DNA of 64,000 bases from Shinella lacus. Its GTDB lineage: Bacteria > Pseudomonadota > Alphaproteobacteria > Rhizobiales > Rhizobiaceae. Shown one piece after another: positions 17,378-25,786 of this stretch. The DNA lies in contig NZ_WHSB02000001.1 of NCBI RefSeq assembly GCF_010994755.1, forward strand, positions 620,001 to 684,000, given 5' to 3'. Made by a program: the position numbers and the translations under genes. The stretch's first letter is position 1; each line of letters begins with the position of its first letter. Under the pieces are notes generated by a model, which did no database searches, had not been told where the DNA came from, and saw only the letters and a program-made list of their open reading frames with translations.

Positions 17378-18048
17378 CGGGTGGCGTCCCCGTCCTTGGG
17401 CAGCACCAGCACGTCGCGCAGCTCCGACCAGCCCGTTTCGATATGGCGCTGCGTCGCGCGCAAGGCGCCGTCCACATCGCGGTTGGCGATGTGGCGCAGC
17501 AGTTCGGCATGTTCCTCGGCCGCCCGCTGGGCGCGGCCGGAAATCCGGTTGATCTGGTCGAACGGATAGCGCGCCCAGAGGATCTGAACGAAGTGCAGGG
17601 CCTGGGGCATCTGCGCGACCTGGTAGAGGCGCATGTGAAAACGGTAATTGGCGCCCCGCGCCTGCATGCTGTCCTCGCGGCCGGCGGCCTCCTCGAATTC
17701 CTTCGCAAGCTCCCGCACCTCGCGAAGGTCGTCCTCAGTAACGTATTTGACGACCTCGCGCACCAGTTCCGATTCAAGAATATTGCGCAGGTTCAGCACC
17801 TCCGCCGAGGCACGGGCATCGAAGGGGGCGACGATGGCGCCGCGATAGGAATTCCCCTCGACATATCCCTCGGCCGCGAGTTGCTTCAGCGCTTCGCGTA
17901 TCGGCGTGATGCTTGTGCGAAGCATCTCCGCCAGGTCGTTTTGCTTCAGCCGCGTGCCGGGCGGGAAACGTCCAGAAATGATTCCTTCCCGCAAGAAATG
18001 CGCAATCTGCACCTCTTTGGTGCCGAAGTTCATAGGACTTTGCGACAT
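17374..18048 (-). CDS. GntR-family regulator (FCD subgroup)
   Basis: A 224-residue regulator. The winged helix at about 10-75 reads LREGIISGRFPPGTRLKQND followed by MLRTSITPIREALKQL. The all-helical FCD ligand domain spans about 85-215, with ESELVREVVKYV, the metal-site histidine in YRFHMRLY and the late HAELLRHI. FCD proteins usually bind carboxylate metabolites and release short palindromic operators. It is embedded in the CoA-dependent catabolic region and is the best candidate for binding the four 19-bp palindromes. No clear copy is seen in its own upstream region, so autoregulation is uncertain. Confidence 0.9.
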   Translation of the reverse strand: MSQSPMNFGTKEVQIAHFLREGIISGRFPPGTRLKQNDLAEMLRTSITPIREALKQLAAEGYVEGNSYRGAIVAPFDARASAEVLNLRNILESELVREVVKYVTEDDLREVRELAKEFEEAAGREDSMQARGANYRFHMRLYQVAQMPQALHFVQILWARYPFDQINRISGRAQRAAEEHAELLRHIANRDVDGALRATQRHIETGWSELRDVLVLPKDGDATR

Positions 18049-18166
18049 TCCGATAGCCTCTGAAACCTTGCGTCTTTCCTCAGGTTAACGAACGTATTGT
18101 AATCTATAAGGTAATGCCAGACATGACAGGGCTGCTCCACAGATCTTGTCATACTGCACGGCCTGA

Positions 18167-18742
18167 TCAGAGGATGGCGATCACCTCGTCGGTGGTTCGG
18201 ACCCGGCCGAGGCGCGGAAATATCCGCTCGATCGCATTGTCATGGCTGATCTGGCTGAACGCGGTCATGGCATCGGACACGAAGATCTGGTTGAAGCCGC
18301 GCTCGAACGCGTCGCGCGCGGTGCTCTCCACGCCGAACTCCGTCGCGATGCCGCACAGGATGATCGTCGTATAGCCGCGGCGGCGCAGCTGCAATTCAAG
18401 ATCCGTTCCGTAGAACGCGCCCCAATTGCGCTTCATCACCACTAGGTCCTCCGGCTGGCGATCGAGCTCCGGCGCCAGCACCGAATAGTCCGCCGGCAGG
18501 CCGTCACGGCTCGTCGGCCGGTCGCAGTCCGGCTTGACGAAGTCGTTGCCATCGGAAGAGCTGTCGACGTAGACGAGGATCGGCTTGATTCCGACCTCGC
18601 GCGCCTTCGCAAGCAGGCGCGCCGTATTGGCCACGACGATCGCTGCGGCATGCGGAACCGTCTTGCGGTTCACCACCCCCATCTGCAGGTCGATGACGAC
18701 CACGGCGGTCTTGGCACGATCTATCACGAATGAATCCGACAT
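18167..18742 (-). CDS. Isochorismatase-fold cysteine hydrolase
   Basis: A 191-residue hydrolase with a complete catalytic triad: D18 in VVVIDLQMG, K104 in VMKRNWGAF and C130 in IILCGIATEFGVESTARDA. The start is ATG 18742; an in-frame GTG at 18745 would add one Met. Family members hydrolyse amides (nicotinamide, maleamate, ureidoacrylate) or vinyl ethers. It is encoded 39 bases after the fused CoA-transferase on the same strand, so an amide-bearing dicarboxylate entering the CoA pathway is possible. Confidence 0.88.
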   Translation of the reverse strand: MSDSFVIDRAKTAVVVIDLQMGVVNRKTVPHAAAIVVANTARLLAKAREVGIKPILVYVDSSSDGNDFVKPDCDRPTSRDGLPADYSVLAPELDRQPEDLVVMKRNWGAFYGTDLELQLRRRGYTTIILCGIATEFGVESTARDAFERGFNQIFVSDAMTAFSQISHDNAIERIFPRLGRVRTTDEVIAIL

Positions 18743-18781
18743 CACTTTTCTCTCTCGTTCGTTTCGCCTGAAAGCGTGAGG

Positions 18782-21136
18782 TTAGATTATCGCCTCGGCC
18801 TCTTCGAGGGCACTGCGCTCGGCCCGGGACATGCCCAGCAGCTCGCCATAGACATAGTCCTCGTCTCCGCCGAGTGCAGCCGGCGCGCCCTTTTCAATGC
18901 CGCGGCCGGACGTCTTCGACAAGCGGACCGGAACGCTCACCGCCGGCCGCACGACGCCGCCCACCACGATATCCCGGATCGCGGCGCGCTCGCGCATATG
19001 CGGGTCGGCGACGACCATTTCGGGCGTCCACGAGGCGTGGGCGGCGATGCCGTTCTGCTGCAGCAGCACGGCAATCTCCTCGGCGTCGTGGTTGCGGGTC
19101 CATGCACCGACAAGGCCGTCCAGCCTGCTCCGGCTGCCGAGACGGCCCGAAACCGTGGCGAGGCAGGGATCAGCCGCGGCCCCGCCGATCAGGCCGGCCA
19201 GCACGCGCCATTCGTCGTCGTTCGCCACGGCTATCGACACCCAGCAATCCTCGCCCTTCGCCGGATAGGCGCCGTGCGGCGCCATGCCGAGATGGTGGTT
19301 GCCCATGCGCTGTGGTTCGTCCCCGTGATCGGTCTGGAGAAGCGCCTCGCCTATCAGCGCGCTGGCGATCTCGCGTGCGGCAAGGTCGACATGTGCGCCC
19401 TGCCCGGTGCGGCGGCGGAAATTCAGGGCCGCCAAGGCGACGCTCGCGGCATTGAGGCCGACGGAATGGTCCATCACATGGCGGATTTCGAGCGGCGGTC
19501 CGTCCTCATAGCCCGACAGCGTGCCGAGCCCGCCCCAGGCGGCAAAGAGCGGCGCGTAGCCGGCGAAATGCGCGTCCGGCCCGGTCTGCCCGCAGGCGCA
19601 GGACGACAGCATGATGATGTCCTGCTTCACCTTGGCCAATTCCGCGAAGCTGATGCCCAGGCGATCCATGACCCCGGCGCGGAAACTTTCCGCGACGATG
19701 TCGGACTTCGCCGTGATGCGCTTGACGAGTGCCACCCCCTCCGGCTTCTTCACATTGATCCGGATCGATTTCTTGTCGGCCACGACATGGGCGAAGGTCG
19801 ATGGCTCCATCCGTCCGTAGACAGGATGCGGACGGCGGAACATGTCGAGCCGCTTCGACGTCTCCACCTTGATGCATTCGGCGCCGAGCTGGCCCAGCAT
19901 ATGCGTGCCGAACGGTCCGGCCGCGTGAATGGTGAAGTCGAGGATGCGAACACCCGCGAGCGGCCTGCCGGAAGCGGGGATCGAGGAGACCGGCGCCTTC
20001 GGTTGGGCGGGCACCGCGGCCGAAGTCGGGCTTCCCCCCAGAGCCAGCGGTTCGGGGCCGAAGCGGTAGGGCGCGACGAAGACACGGCGCTCTCCCACGC
20101 CCTCGATCGTGACGGGCGCAAAAATCTTCCGGGCGTTTTCCTGGGCGCCGTCCAGCACTTCGGCCGGCGTGGCATATTTTGCGAGCGGCACGCCGAAGGC
20201 CTGTCCCCGCGTCACGAGGTCGTCGCAGGTCTGCGTCGCCGTCCAGGCGCGCAGGTGCCGGTTGATCTCCTCGCCGCGCCGGCCGCGGGCCAACGGATCC
20301 TGCAAGCCCTCTTCCTTCGCCCATTCCGGATCGCCCATCAGCGTCACAAAGGATCGCCACTGCTTGTCCTCGATGGTCAGGAGCTCGACGAAGCCGTCCT
20401 TGCAGGGCATGACGCCGCCATAGCGGAACGACCGGCTCTGCCGGCGCTCCTTGAAGCCGTCCCCTAGCTGCTGGATCGCGAAGAGCCCGACGACCACGCC
20501 ACATTCCTGCACCGAGATGTCCACGAACTGGCCGCCCGCGGTGGGTCTTGCCCAAAGCGCCGCGAGGCCGCCGAGCATTGCCCCGACGCCACCCTGGAAC
20601 TGCATGAAGTTGCCATGGATCTTGAGCGGCGGACGTTCGGGAAACATGTCCAGCGAAAGGCCATTCGGCAGCAGGTTGCCCTCGCCCGAGGCATGGATGA
20701 GATTGATCTCTTCGCCCTTCCAGCCCGCCTTCGGCCCCGTGGCGCCGAAGGGCAGGACGGAGACGTGGACAAGGTTCGGATGCCGCCCCTCGACGGCGTC
20801 GGGCGCAAGGCCGAGGGCGGCCTTGTCACGCAGCGGCACGTCTTCGATCAAGATGTCCGCGCTATCGAGCAGCGCTTCGAACGCGGCCCGGTCCGCCTGT
20901 GGATCGGCACTGGAGAATTTCTTGCCGGCAGAAAGATAGGCGAACAGCGCGCTCACCTTCGTGCCGGAAAGAAAGGGTTCCGCGCGTCGCAACGACGACC
21001 CGCCAGCCGGTTCGACGGCCGTCACCTCGGCGCCGAGCGTGGCCATGAGGCGGCCGGCATAGGCTGCCGCCGGTCCGCTGGCACGCTCGACAACACGAAT
21101 TCCGGCCAGCGGCCTGGAAAGATCGGCATTGCTCAT
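18782..21136 (-). CDS. Fused two-domain CaiB/BaiF-type CoA-transferase
   Basis: A 784-residue protein made of two consecutive class III CoA-transferase domains (about 8-390 and 405-784). Domain 1 starts GIRVVERASGPAAAYAGRLMATLGAEVTAVEP and domain 2 starts GVRILDFTIHAAGPFGTHMLGQLGAECIKVE. The catalytic Asp expected before the GxxxxLAAL helix is present in domain 2 (HVMDHSVGLNAASVALAAL). In domain 1 the equivalent position is Met (FMQFQGGVGAMLGGLAALW), so that half looks structural. ATG 21136 has GGGAGGAAACTG upstream. It follows the MaoC copy by 22 bases and probably transfers CoA to the acid degraded by this regulon. Confidence 0.85.
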   Translation of the reverse strand: MSNADLSRPLAGIRVVERASGPAAAYAGRLMATLGAEVTAVEPAGGSSLRRAEPFLSGTKVSALFAYLSAGKKFSSADPQADRAAFEALLDSADILIEDVPLRDKAALGLAPDAVEGRHPNLVHVSVLPFGATGPKAGWKGEEINLIHASGEGNLLPNGLSLDMFPERPPLKIHGNFMQFQGGVGAMLGGLAALWARPTAGGQFVDISVQECGVVVGLFAIQQLGDGFKERRQSRSFRYGGVMPCKDGFVELLTIEDKQWRSFVTLMGDPEWAKEEGLQDPLARGRRGEEINRHLRAWTATQTCDDLVTRGQAFGVPLAKYATPAEVLDGAQENARKIFAPVTIEGVGERRVFVAPYRFGPEPLALGGSPTSAAVPAQPKAPVSSIPASGRPLAGVRILDFTIHAAGPFGTHMLGQLGAECIKVETSKRLDMFRRPHPVYGRMEPSTFAHVVADKKSIRINVKKPEGVALVKRITAKSDIVAESFRAGVMDRLGISFAELAKVKQDIIMLSSCACGQTGPDAHFAGYAPLFAAWGGLGTLSGYEDGPPLEIRHVMDHSVGLNAASVALAALNFRRRTGQGAHVDLAAREIASALIGEALLQTDHGDEPQRMGNHHLGMAPHGAYPAKGEDCWVSIAVANDDEWRVLAGLIGGAAADPCLATVSGRLGSRSRLDGLVGAWTRNHDAEEIAVLLQQNGIAAHASWTPEMVVADPHMRERAAIRDIVVGGVVRPAVSVPVRLSKTSGRGIEKGAPAALGGDEDYVYGELLGMSRAERSALEEAEAII

Positions 21137-21158
21137 CAGTTTCCTCCCGGTCCGCGAT

Positions 21159-22370
21159 CTATCTGACGACAGGCAGATCGAGGCTGACGGCGGAGCCGTC
21201 GAAGCGGATCGGCATGGTGATGTCGCGCGAGGGCAGAAGCACGGTGGCCTTGCCCGGCGTGGTGATCTCGCCGCGCTGGTTCTCGCCCCAGATCTCAAGA
21301 TCGACCAGCGTGTGCCCGTCCTTGATGTACTTGCGCTCCACCTTGCCCTTCAGCCAGGTCGAATCCCCCATGATGTTGAACCGACGTGCCTCGACACGAA
21401 GCCGCTTCAGGAAGGCCGCGTCGCCCATCCAGTTCGTCACCAGCGTCGCCATCCACGTCGTGCGCTGCGGGCCGTAATCGTAGGCGCCGGGAACACCCAC
21501 CTGCTTGGCCACCGATTCACGCGCATGCCCGATGCCGGTATATTCGACACCGCCGCCCGCATCGTCCGAGCGGAAGAAGTGTTTGGGATGTTTTGCCGCC
21601 CGGCGGAACAGGATGCCGTGCGTATGCCCACGCCCGACGCCCACCATGAAGCCCATCGTGTCCATCAGCGACAGCGGACCGCGCAGCACCGTCGGAAGGC
21701 TTTCACCCTCCGTCACGTCCTCCCAGTAGCGCACGTTCTCGCCGCGGATATTGTCGGCCTCGCCCAGCGTCGCCGCTTCGATCTTCTCGTAGTCCTCCGG
21801 CGTATATTCGTGCGCCTTGATGTCCTTGTACTTGCCGGTCTCGCGGGCTGCCTTGCGCTCATGACGCGTGCAGAAGCCCAGGCACCGTGCCACCAGCTCG
21901 TTGCGCTGGTTCACATAGCTCGCCTCGACATATTGCAGCACCAGGCGGCCGGAGAACTTGCTCTCCTTCTCCTCTACGCCGACGACACGCTCCACCGCCG
22001 AGATCCGGTCGCCCGCCTTCACCTGGCGGAACAGCTCCCAGTCATGGCCGGCGAAGAAACCGTGCACGCCGGGCAGGCCCCAGCGCGTGCGCCCGACATA
22101 ACCATAGGCCATCGGGAACATCGGATGGGCGACCTGCGCGCCGTAGCGCGTGTTCCTGCCATATTCGAGGTCACGATAGAGCGGATTGAGATCGCCGATG
22201 CCGTTGCAGAAGTTGCGCATCGTGTCGGCCGTGGCATCCTGCAGATACGGCCCTTCCGGGCGCAGCTGCAGGCCGATCATGGCGCGTGCCTCGGCGATCG
22301 CCTCGTCGGTGATGACGCCCTCGGGGGGACGGTCCGTGATGCCGGTGCCCGGCTGTACTTCCATATTCAT
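21159..22370 (-). CDS. Tandem MaoC-like dehydratase domain protein, paralogue 2
   Basis: A 403-residue two-hot-dog protein, with FCNGIGDLNPLY and YVGRTRWGLPGVHGFFAGHDWELF in the first half and YWEDVTEGESLPTVLRGPLSLMDTMGFM in the second. It differs from the product at 28756-29967 at only four positions by my reading: G120D, T220R, S393A and S396N (this copy first). ATG 22370 has CGGAGG upstream. It is the first gene of a unit with the fused CoA-transferase, the isochorismatase-like hydrolase and possibly the GntR gene, and has the palindromic site about 90 bases upstream. Acyl-CoA hydration or dehydration is the likely reaction. Confidence 0.82.
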   Translation of the reverse strand: MNMEVQPGTGITDRPPEGVITDEAIAEARAMIGLQLRPEGPYLQDATADTMRNFCNGIGDLNPLYRDLEYGRNTRYGAQVAHPMFPMAYGYVGRTRWGLPGVHGFFAGHDWELFRQVKAGDRISAVERVVGVEEKESKFSGRLVLQYVEASYVNQRNELVARCLGFCTRHERKAARETGKYKDIKAHEYTPEDYEKIEAATLGEADNIRGENVRYWEDVTEGESLPTVLRGPLSLMDTMGFMVGVGRGHTHGILFRRAAKHPKHFFRSDDAGGGVEYTGIGHARESVAKQVGVPGAYDYGPQRTTWMATLVTNWMGDAAFLKRLRVEARRFNIMGDSTWLKGKVERKYIKDGHTLVDLEIWGENQRGEITTPGKATVLLPSRDITMPIRFDGSAVSLDLPVVR

Positions 22371-22460
22371 CGATTTCCTCCGCTTGAAGACAAGGGCCTC
22401 GCCTGCGTCCAGACCGCCCGGCCCAGCCGGCGGTTCGTGAGGCGCCCTTCACAGTCAGTT

Positions 22461-22479
22461 ATTATGCATAATGCGTAAT
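22461..22479. promoter_or_regulatory. 19-bp palindromic operator copy C
   Basis: ATTATGCATAATGCGTAAT has 9-base arms around a central A with one mismatch. It lies 91 bases upstream of the MaoC-like gene of copy 1 and is identical to the site upstream of copy 2. The 152-base stretch up to the next gene holds no other clear feature. Confidence 0.65.
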
Positions 22480-22631
22480 CTGGGGGCGGTCAATCCTTTC
22501 CGACGGTGTTGAAGCAAACAAACACAAGCTAAATCATAGGGTTCGCAGAATTGGAGCAGGCATACGCGCTTGCCTCGACAGGCTTGAACCGAACCGTCCG
22601 GCGAAAGCGGCGAGCACTTTCCCATCGTCGG

Positions 22632-23843
22632 TTATGAACGGTGCCAGGTCCTGTCGGTGGAAGGATCGGCGAGCACGTTGGCGTCGAGCAGGCGCTGATA
22701 GTCCGCCTCATCGTAGCCCAGCGACTGCATGATCTCCAGCGTATGAGCGCCCAGTACCGGCGGCGGCAGTTCCGTGGCTTCCGACCTGTCCCGCAGCGGA
22801 AAGTCCGGCACATCGAAGGCAAGATCCTGGAAGGTCAGCGCCGTCAGCTTGCCGGGATGCCGCGCCTGCGGCGAGGACAGCACGTCCTGGGGTGCTACGA
22901 TTTCGGTAAAGGCGAACCCCGTCCCGCTCAGGCGTTCCGTCAACTGATCGAAGGTGAAGCTTGCGATTGCCTGCGCCACGATGTCCTCGACCTCGGCGCG
23001 CCGCTTTCGCCGCATCCGGAAGGTGGCGAGGCTCTCGTCACCCGCCACGGCCAGCGAGAGCGATTCACAGAACTTCTTCCAGTGATTGTCGTTCAGCATC
23101 ATCAGATAGACCCAGCGCCCATCCGCCGTTTCGTAGGCGCCATAGCCCGGCATGCTGAACTCGCCCGAGGGCTCGACATCCGCCCGGCCCGTCAGATGCT
23201 TCTTCAACTGCATGCCAACATAATCCCGGCCGGCGACGTGCAGCCCGGTCTCATACAGACCGATCTCCATGTGCCGCTCCTCCGGCGTCGCACGATCGCC
23301 CCGCAGCAGCGCCGCCAGGATGCCTATCACCGCATAAGTGCCCGCGAACTGGTCATGATAGGACGGCCCGAGCCGCGTCGGGCGGCCGTCGTTGCGGTGC
23401 GAATACATCACCCCGGTGGAGGCCTCCGCGACCGGATTGGAGGCAAGTTCGTTCTCCAGCGGCCCCGGCCCATAACCCCGGATGTGGCAATAGATCAGGT
23501 CCGGCTTTATCCGCGTGCAATCCTCGTAAGTCACGTTCAGGCGCTGCGCGGCGTTCGGCGCGAGATTGTGGATGAGCACATCCACGTCGGCCAGCAGCCG
23601 TGCGAACAGGTCGTGTCCTTCTTCCGTGCTCAGGTCCACGGCGATGCTCTTCTTGCCGCGGCTATAGGCGATGAAGGTGCCGCTCGGGCCGCCACGCACC
23701 AGCGTGCGGGTCGGATCGCCCGACACTGGCTCGAGCTTGATTACCTCGGCGCCAAGCTGGCCGAGCATATGGGCGGCGAACGGCGCCGCGACCATCGATC
23801 CGAGCTCCAGCACTTTGACGCCAGCTAAGGTTTCCGTCTGCAT
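22632..23843 (-). CDS. CaiB/BaiF-type CoA-transferase
   Basis: A class III CoA-transferase of 403 residues. Its N-terminus is GVKVLELGSMVAAPFAAHMLGQLGAEVIKLEP, with the nucleotide-binding-like SRGKKSIAVDLSTEEG, and the likely catalytic Asp is D164 in GPSYHDQFAGTYAVIGILAALL. The start is placed at ATG 23843, which has GGAG six bases upstream; ATG 23855 and 23858 are alternatives. It is followed by 133 bases and then the unit led by MaoC copy 1. It sits downstream of the SDR and ABC genes, so it probably activates an imported acid as its CoA thioester. Confidence 0.87.
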   Translation of the reverse strand: MQTETLAGVKVLELGSMVAAPFAAHMLGQLGAEVIKLEPVSGDPTRTLVRGGPSGTFIAYSRGKKSIAVDLSTEEGHDLFARLLADVDVLIHNLAPNAAQRLNVTYEDCTRIKPDLIYCHIRGYGPGPLENELASNPVAEASTGVMYSHRNDGRPTRLGPSYHDQFAGTYAVIGILAALLRGDRATPEERHMEIGLYETGLHVAGRDYVGMQLKKHLTGRADVEPSGEFSMPGYGAYETADGRWVYLMMLNDNHWKKFCESLSLAVAGDESLATFRMRRKRRAEVEDIVAQAIASFTFDQLTERLSGTGFAFTEIVAPQDVLSSPQARHPGKLTALTFQDLAFDVPDFPLRDRSEATELPPPVLGAHTLEIMQSLGYDEADYQRLLDANVLADPSTDRTWHRS

Positions 23844-23884
23844 CGACTGCTCCATCATTAAATTCGCAAAGACCGGCGGGCCGT

Positions 23885-24655
23885 TCAGAACATGTGCTCG
23901 CCGCCGTTGACGTGCATGATCTGTCCGGTGATGTAACCGGCCCGGTCGCTGCACAGGAACCGCACGGATTCGGCGATGTCCTCGGGCCGGCCCATGCGCC
24001 GCACCGGTATCTGCTGCCGGCGCTTTTCGTGCTCGACGCGGAAATTCGGGTAATGCGCCTCGTCCCTCACCGTCTCGGTCAGGCCGGGCGCGACCGTGTT
24101 GGCGGTGACACCGAATTCGCCGAACTCCAGCGCGATCGCCTTTGACAGAGCGAAGGTGGCCGCCTTGCAGGTGACATTGTGCGCGCGGAAGGGAATGGGC
24201 CGAAACCCATCATTGCCCGAAATGTGCACGATGCGCCCCCACCCCTGCTGCTTCATGTGCGGCAGGACGGCGCGGGCCATGTAGAAGGCCGCGTTGAGGT
24301 TGGTGTCGAGGACCCGCTTCCAGTCGTCCAGCGAGATATCGAGGAAGGCCTGGCGCAGGCGCACCGAGACGTTCGAGACCGCGATATCGACGCGGCCGAA
24401 CTGCCCCACGACATCGTCGACCATCTGCGCCACGGCCTGCGCGTCGCCGACATCCACCAGCCTCACCATGACCTCGACGCCGAGGGCACGCAGTTCCTCG
24501 GCCACGGCGTCGAGCGCCGCTTTGTCGCGGTGGCCGTTGAGGACGATATTCGCCCCCTCGCCCGCAAGCGCATGCGCTATGGCACGCCCGATGTTGCGCC
24601 CCGAACCGGTGACGATCGCCACGCGCCCGCCCAGTGATTTCCGTTCTGATGTCAT
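23885..24655 (-). CDS. SDR-family oxidoreductase with an unusual active site
   Basis: A 256-residue Rossmann-fold protein with the nucleotide motif TGSGRNIG (16-23), D69 in the LVDVGD turn, N119 of the tetrad (DTNLNAAFYM), S146 and K164. The catalytic Tyr, normally four residues before the Lys, is Asn here (N160 in HNVTCKAATFAL), and the NNAG motif reads SNVS. The fold and the C-terminal GRPEDIAESVRFLCSDRAGYITGQIMHVNGG are normal. Activity may use another base, or the protein may be non-redox. It lies in the importer operon, 41 bases before the CoA-transferase. Confidence 0.85.
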   Translation of the reverse strand: MTSERKSLGGRVAIVTGSGRNIGRAIAHALAGEGANIVLNGHRDKAALDAVAEELRALGVEVMVRLVDVGDAQAVAQMVDDVVGQFGRVDIAVSNVSVRLRQAFLDISLDDWKRVLDTNLNAAFYMARAVLPHMKQQGWGRIVHISGNDGFRPIPFRAHNVTCKAATFALSKAIALEFGEFGVTANTVAPGLTETVRDEAHYPNFRVEHEKRRQQIPVRRMGRPEDIAESVRFLCSDRAGYITGQIMHVNGGEHMF

Positions 24656-24703
24656 CGATGGTCTTTCGGTGATTGCTGTCGATCAGGGTTCGGTCAGCCG
24701 GCG

Positions 24704-25774
24704 CTATTCGCCGGGGACGATCCGGCCGCTGTCGGGATTGAAATGGACCTGCACCGGCGCATCGACGGCGAAGTCGAACTGGGAATGCACCTTCAGTGTC
24801 CCTCCGCTGACCTCAACCAGATATTCGGTATACGGCCCCATGTAGCTCGCTTCGAGAACCCGGCCCTTGAGACTGTTCGATCCCGCCGCCTGCGCATCGT
24901 CGTCGAGGATGGAGACGCTTTCTGGCCGCAGCATGAGCTGGCAGGCCTTGGAGTTGCCGAGCATCGCAGCACGCCTGACGCAGACCGAGGTGCCGTCGGC
25001 AGTGCGCCACACGCCCGGATCGCCCGTCGCCTCGACCGGCAGGAAACTCGCCGTGCCGACGAAATCGCCGACGAAGCGGTTGACCGGCTCATGGTAGAGT
25101 TCACGTGGCTTGCCGGCCTGCATGACATGGCCGGATTTCATGACTATGACGCGGTCCGACATGGTCAGCGCCTCCTCCTGGTCGTGCGTGACATAGAGAG
25201 CGGCCACGTTGAGCCTGCGCTGGATGCGGCGGATCTCCACCCGCGTGCCCTCGCGCAGCTTGGCATCGAGGTTCGAGAGCGGCTCGTCGAACAGCAGCAC
25301 CTTCGGCTTGCCGATGACAGCGCGGGCGAGCGCCACGCGCTGCTGCTGGCCGCCGGAAAGCTGCGACGGATAACGATCCTTGAGCTCCGTCAGGCCGACG
25401 ATGCCGAGTGCCTCATCGACCTGGCGCCGGATCTCGTCCGACGATACGCCGCGCACGCTCAAGGGAAAGGCGACGTTCTTTGCGACCGTCATGTGCGGCC
25501 AGACCGCATAGGACTGGAAGACCATCCCGATATCGCGGCTGTAGGTCGGCACCAGCACGTTCTTTTCCGGTTCCGACACTATCTTGCCGTCGATCGAAAT
25601 CGACCCGCCGCTGGCGTCTTCGAGGCCGGCTATGCAGCGCAGCGTGGTGGTCTTGCCGCATCCCGACGGACCGAGAAGGCTGACAAACTCGCCATCCGCG
25701 ACATCGAGCGAGATGGAATGCACGACTTCGAGCTGGCCATAACGCTTGACCAGGTTACGAACTGTAATGCTCAT
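24704..25774 (-). CDS. ABC transporter ATP-binding protein (Fbp/Pot-type)
   Basis: A 356-residue importer ATPase with Walker A GPSGCGKT (35-42), Q-loop FQSYAVWPHMTV, signature QLSGGQQQRVALARA, Walker B VLLFDEPLSNLD and a C-terminal TOBE-like domain (residues 240-356). AAGGA precedes ATG 25774. It pairs with the fused permease encoded 13 bases upstream and the binding protein further up. Relatives serve iron, polyamine, phosphonate and organic-acid importers. Confidence 0.9.
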   Translation of the reverse strand: MSITVRNLVKRYGQLEVVHSISLDVADGEFVSLLGPSGCGKTTTLRCIAGLEDASGGSISIDGKIVSEPEKNVLVPTYSRDIGMVFQSYAVWPHMTVAKNVAFPLSVRGVSSDEIRRQVDEALGIVGLTELKDRYPSQLSGGQQQRVALARAVIGKPKVLLFDEPLSNLDAKLREGTRVEIRRIQRRLNVAALYVTHDQEEALTMSDRVIVMKSGHVMQAGKPRELYHEPVNRFVGDFVGTASFLPVEATGDPGVWRTADGTSVCVRRAAMLGNSKACQLMLRPESVSILDDDAQAAGSNSLKGRVLEASYMGPYTEYLVEVSGGTLKVHSQFDFAVDAPVQVHFNPDSGRIVPGE

Positions 25775-25786
25775 CGACTGAAATCC

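Larger units (their letters stand above)
21158..22498. repeat. Direct repeat copy 1 (maoC-like gene plus promoter)
   Basis: A 1341-base segment containing the whole MaoC-like gene and its upstream control region. It is repeated in the same orientation at 28755-30095 with scattered, mostly silent differences. Similarity stops abruptly at both ends. The two copies flank 6.3 kb holding a CoA-transferase, an SDR and an ABC importer. Confidence 0.9.

Noticed and set aside
18049-18166. AT-rich stretch upstream of the first GntR gene as a fifth operator copy
   Set aside because: ATTGTAATCTATAAGG has no dyad and does not match the consensus beyond a few positions.
18776-20467. Long plus-strand open frame opposite the fused CoA-transferase
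   Set aside because: No recognisable domain, no ribosome site; the opposite strand encodes complete CaiB/BaiF domains.
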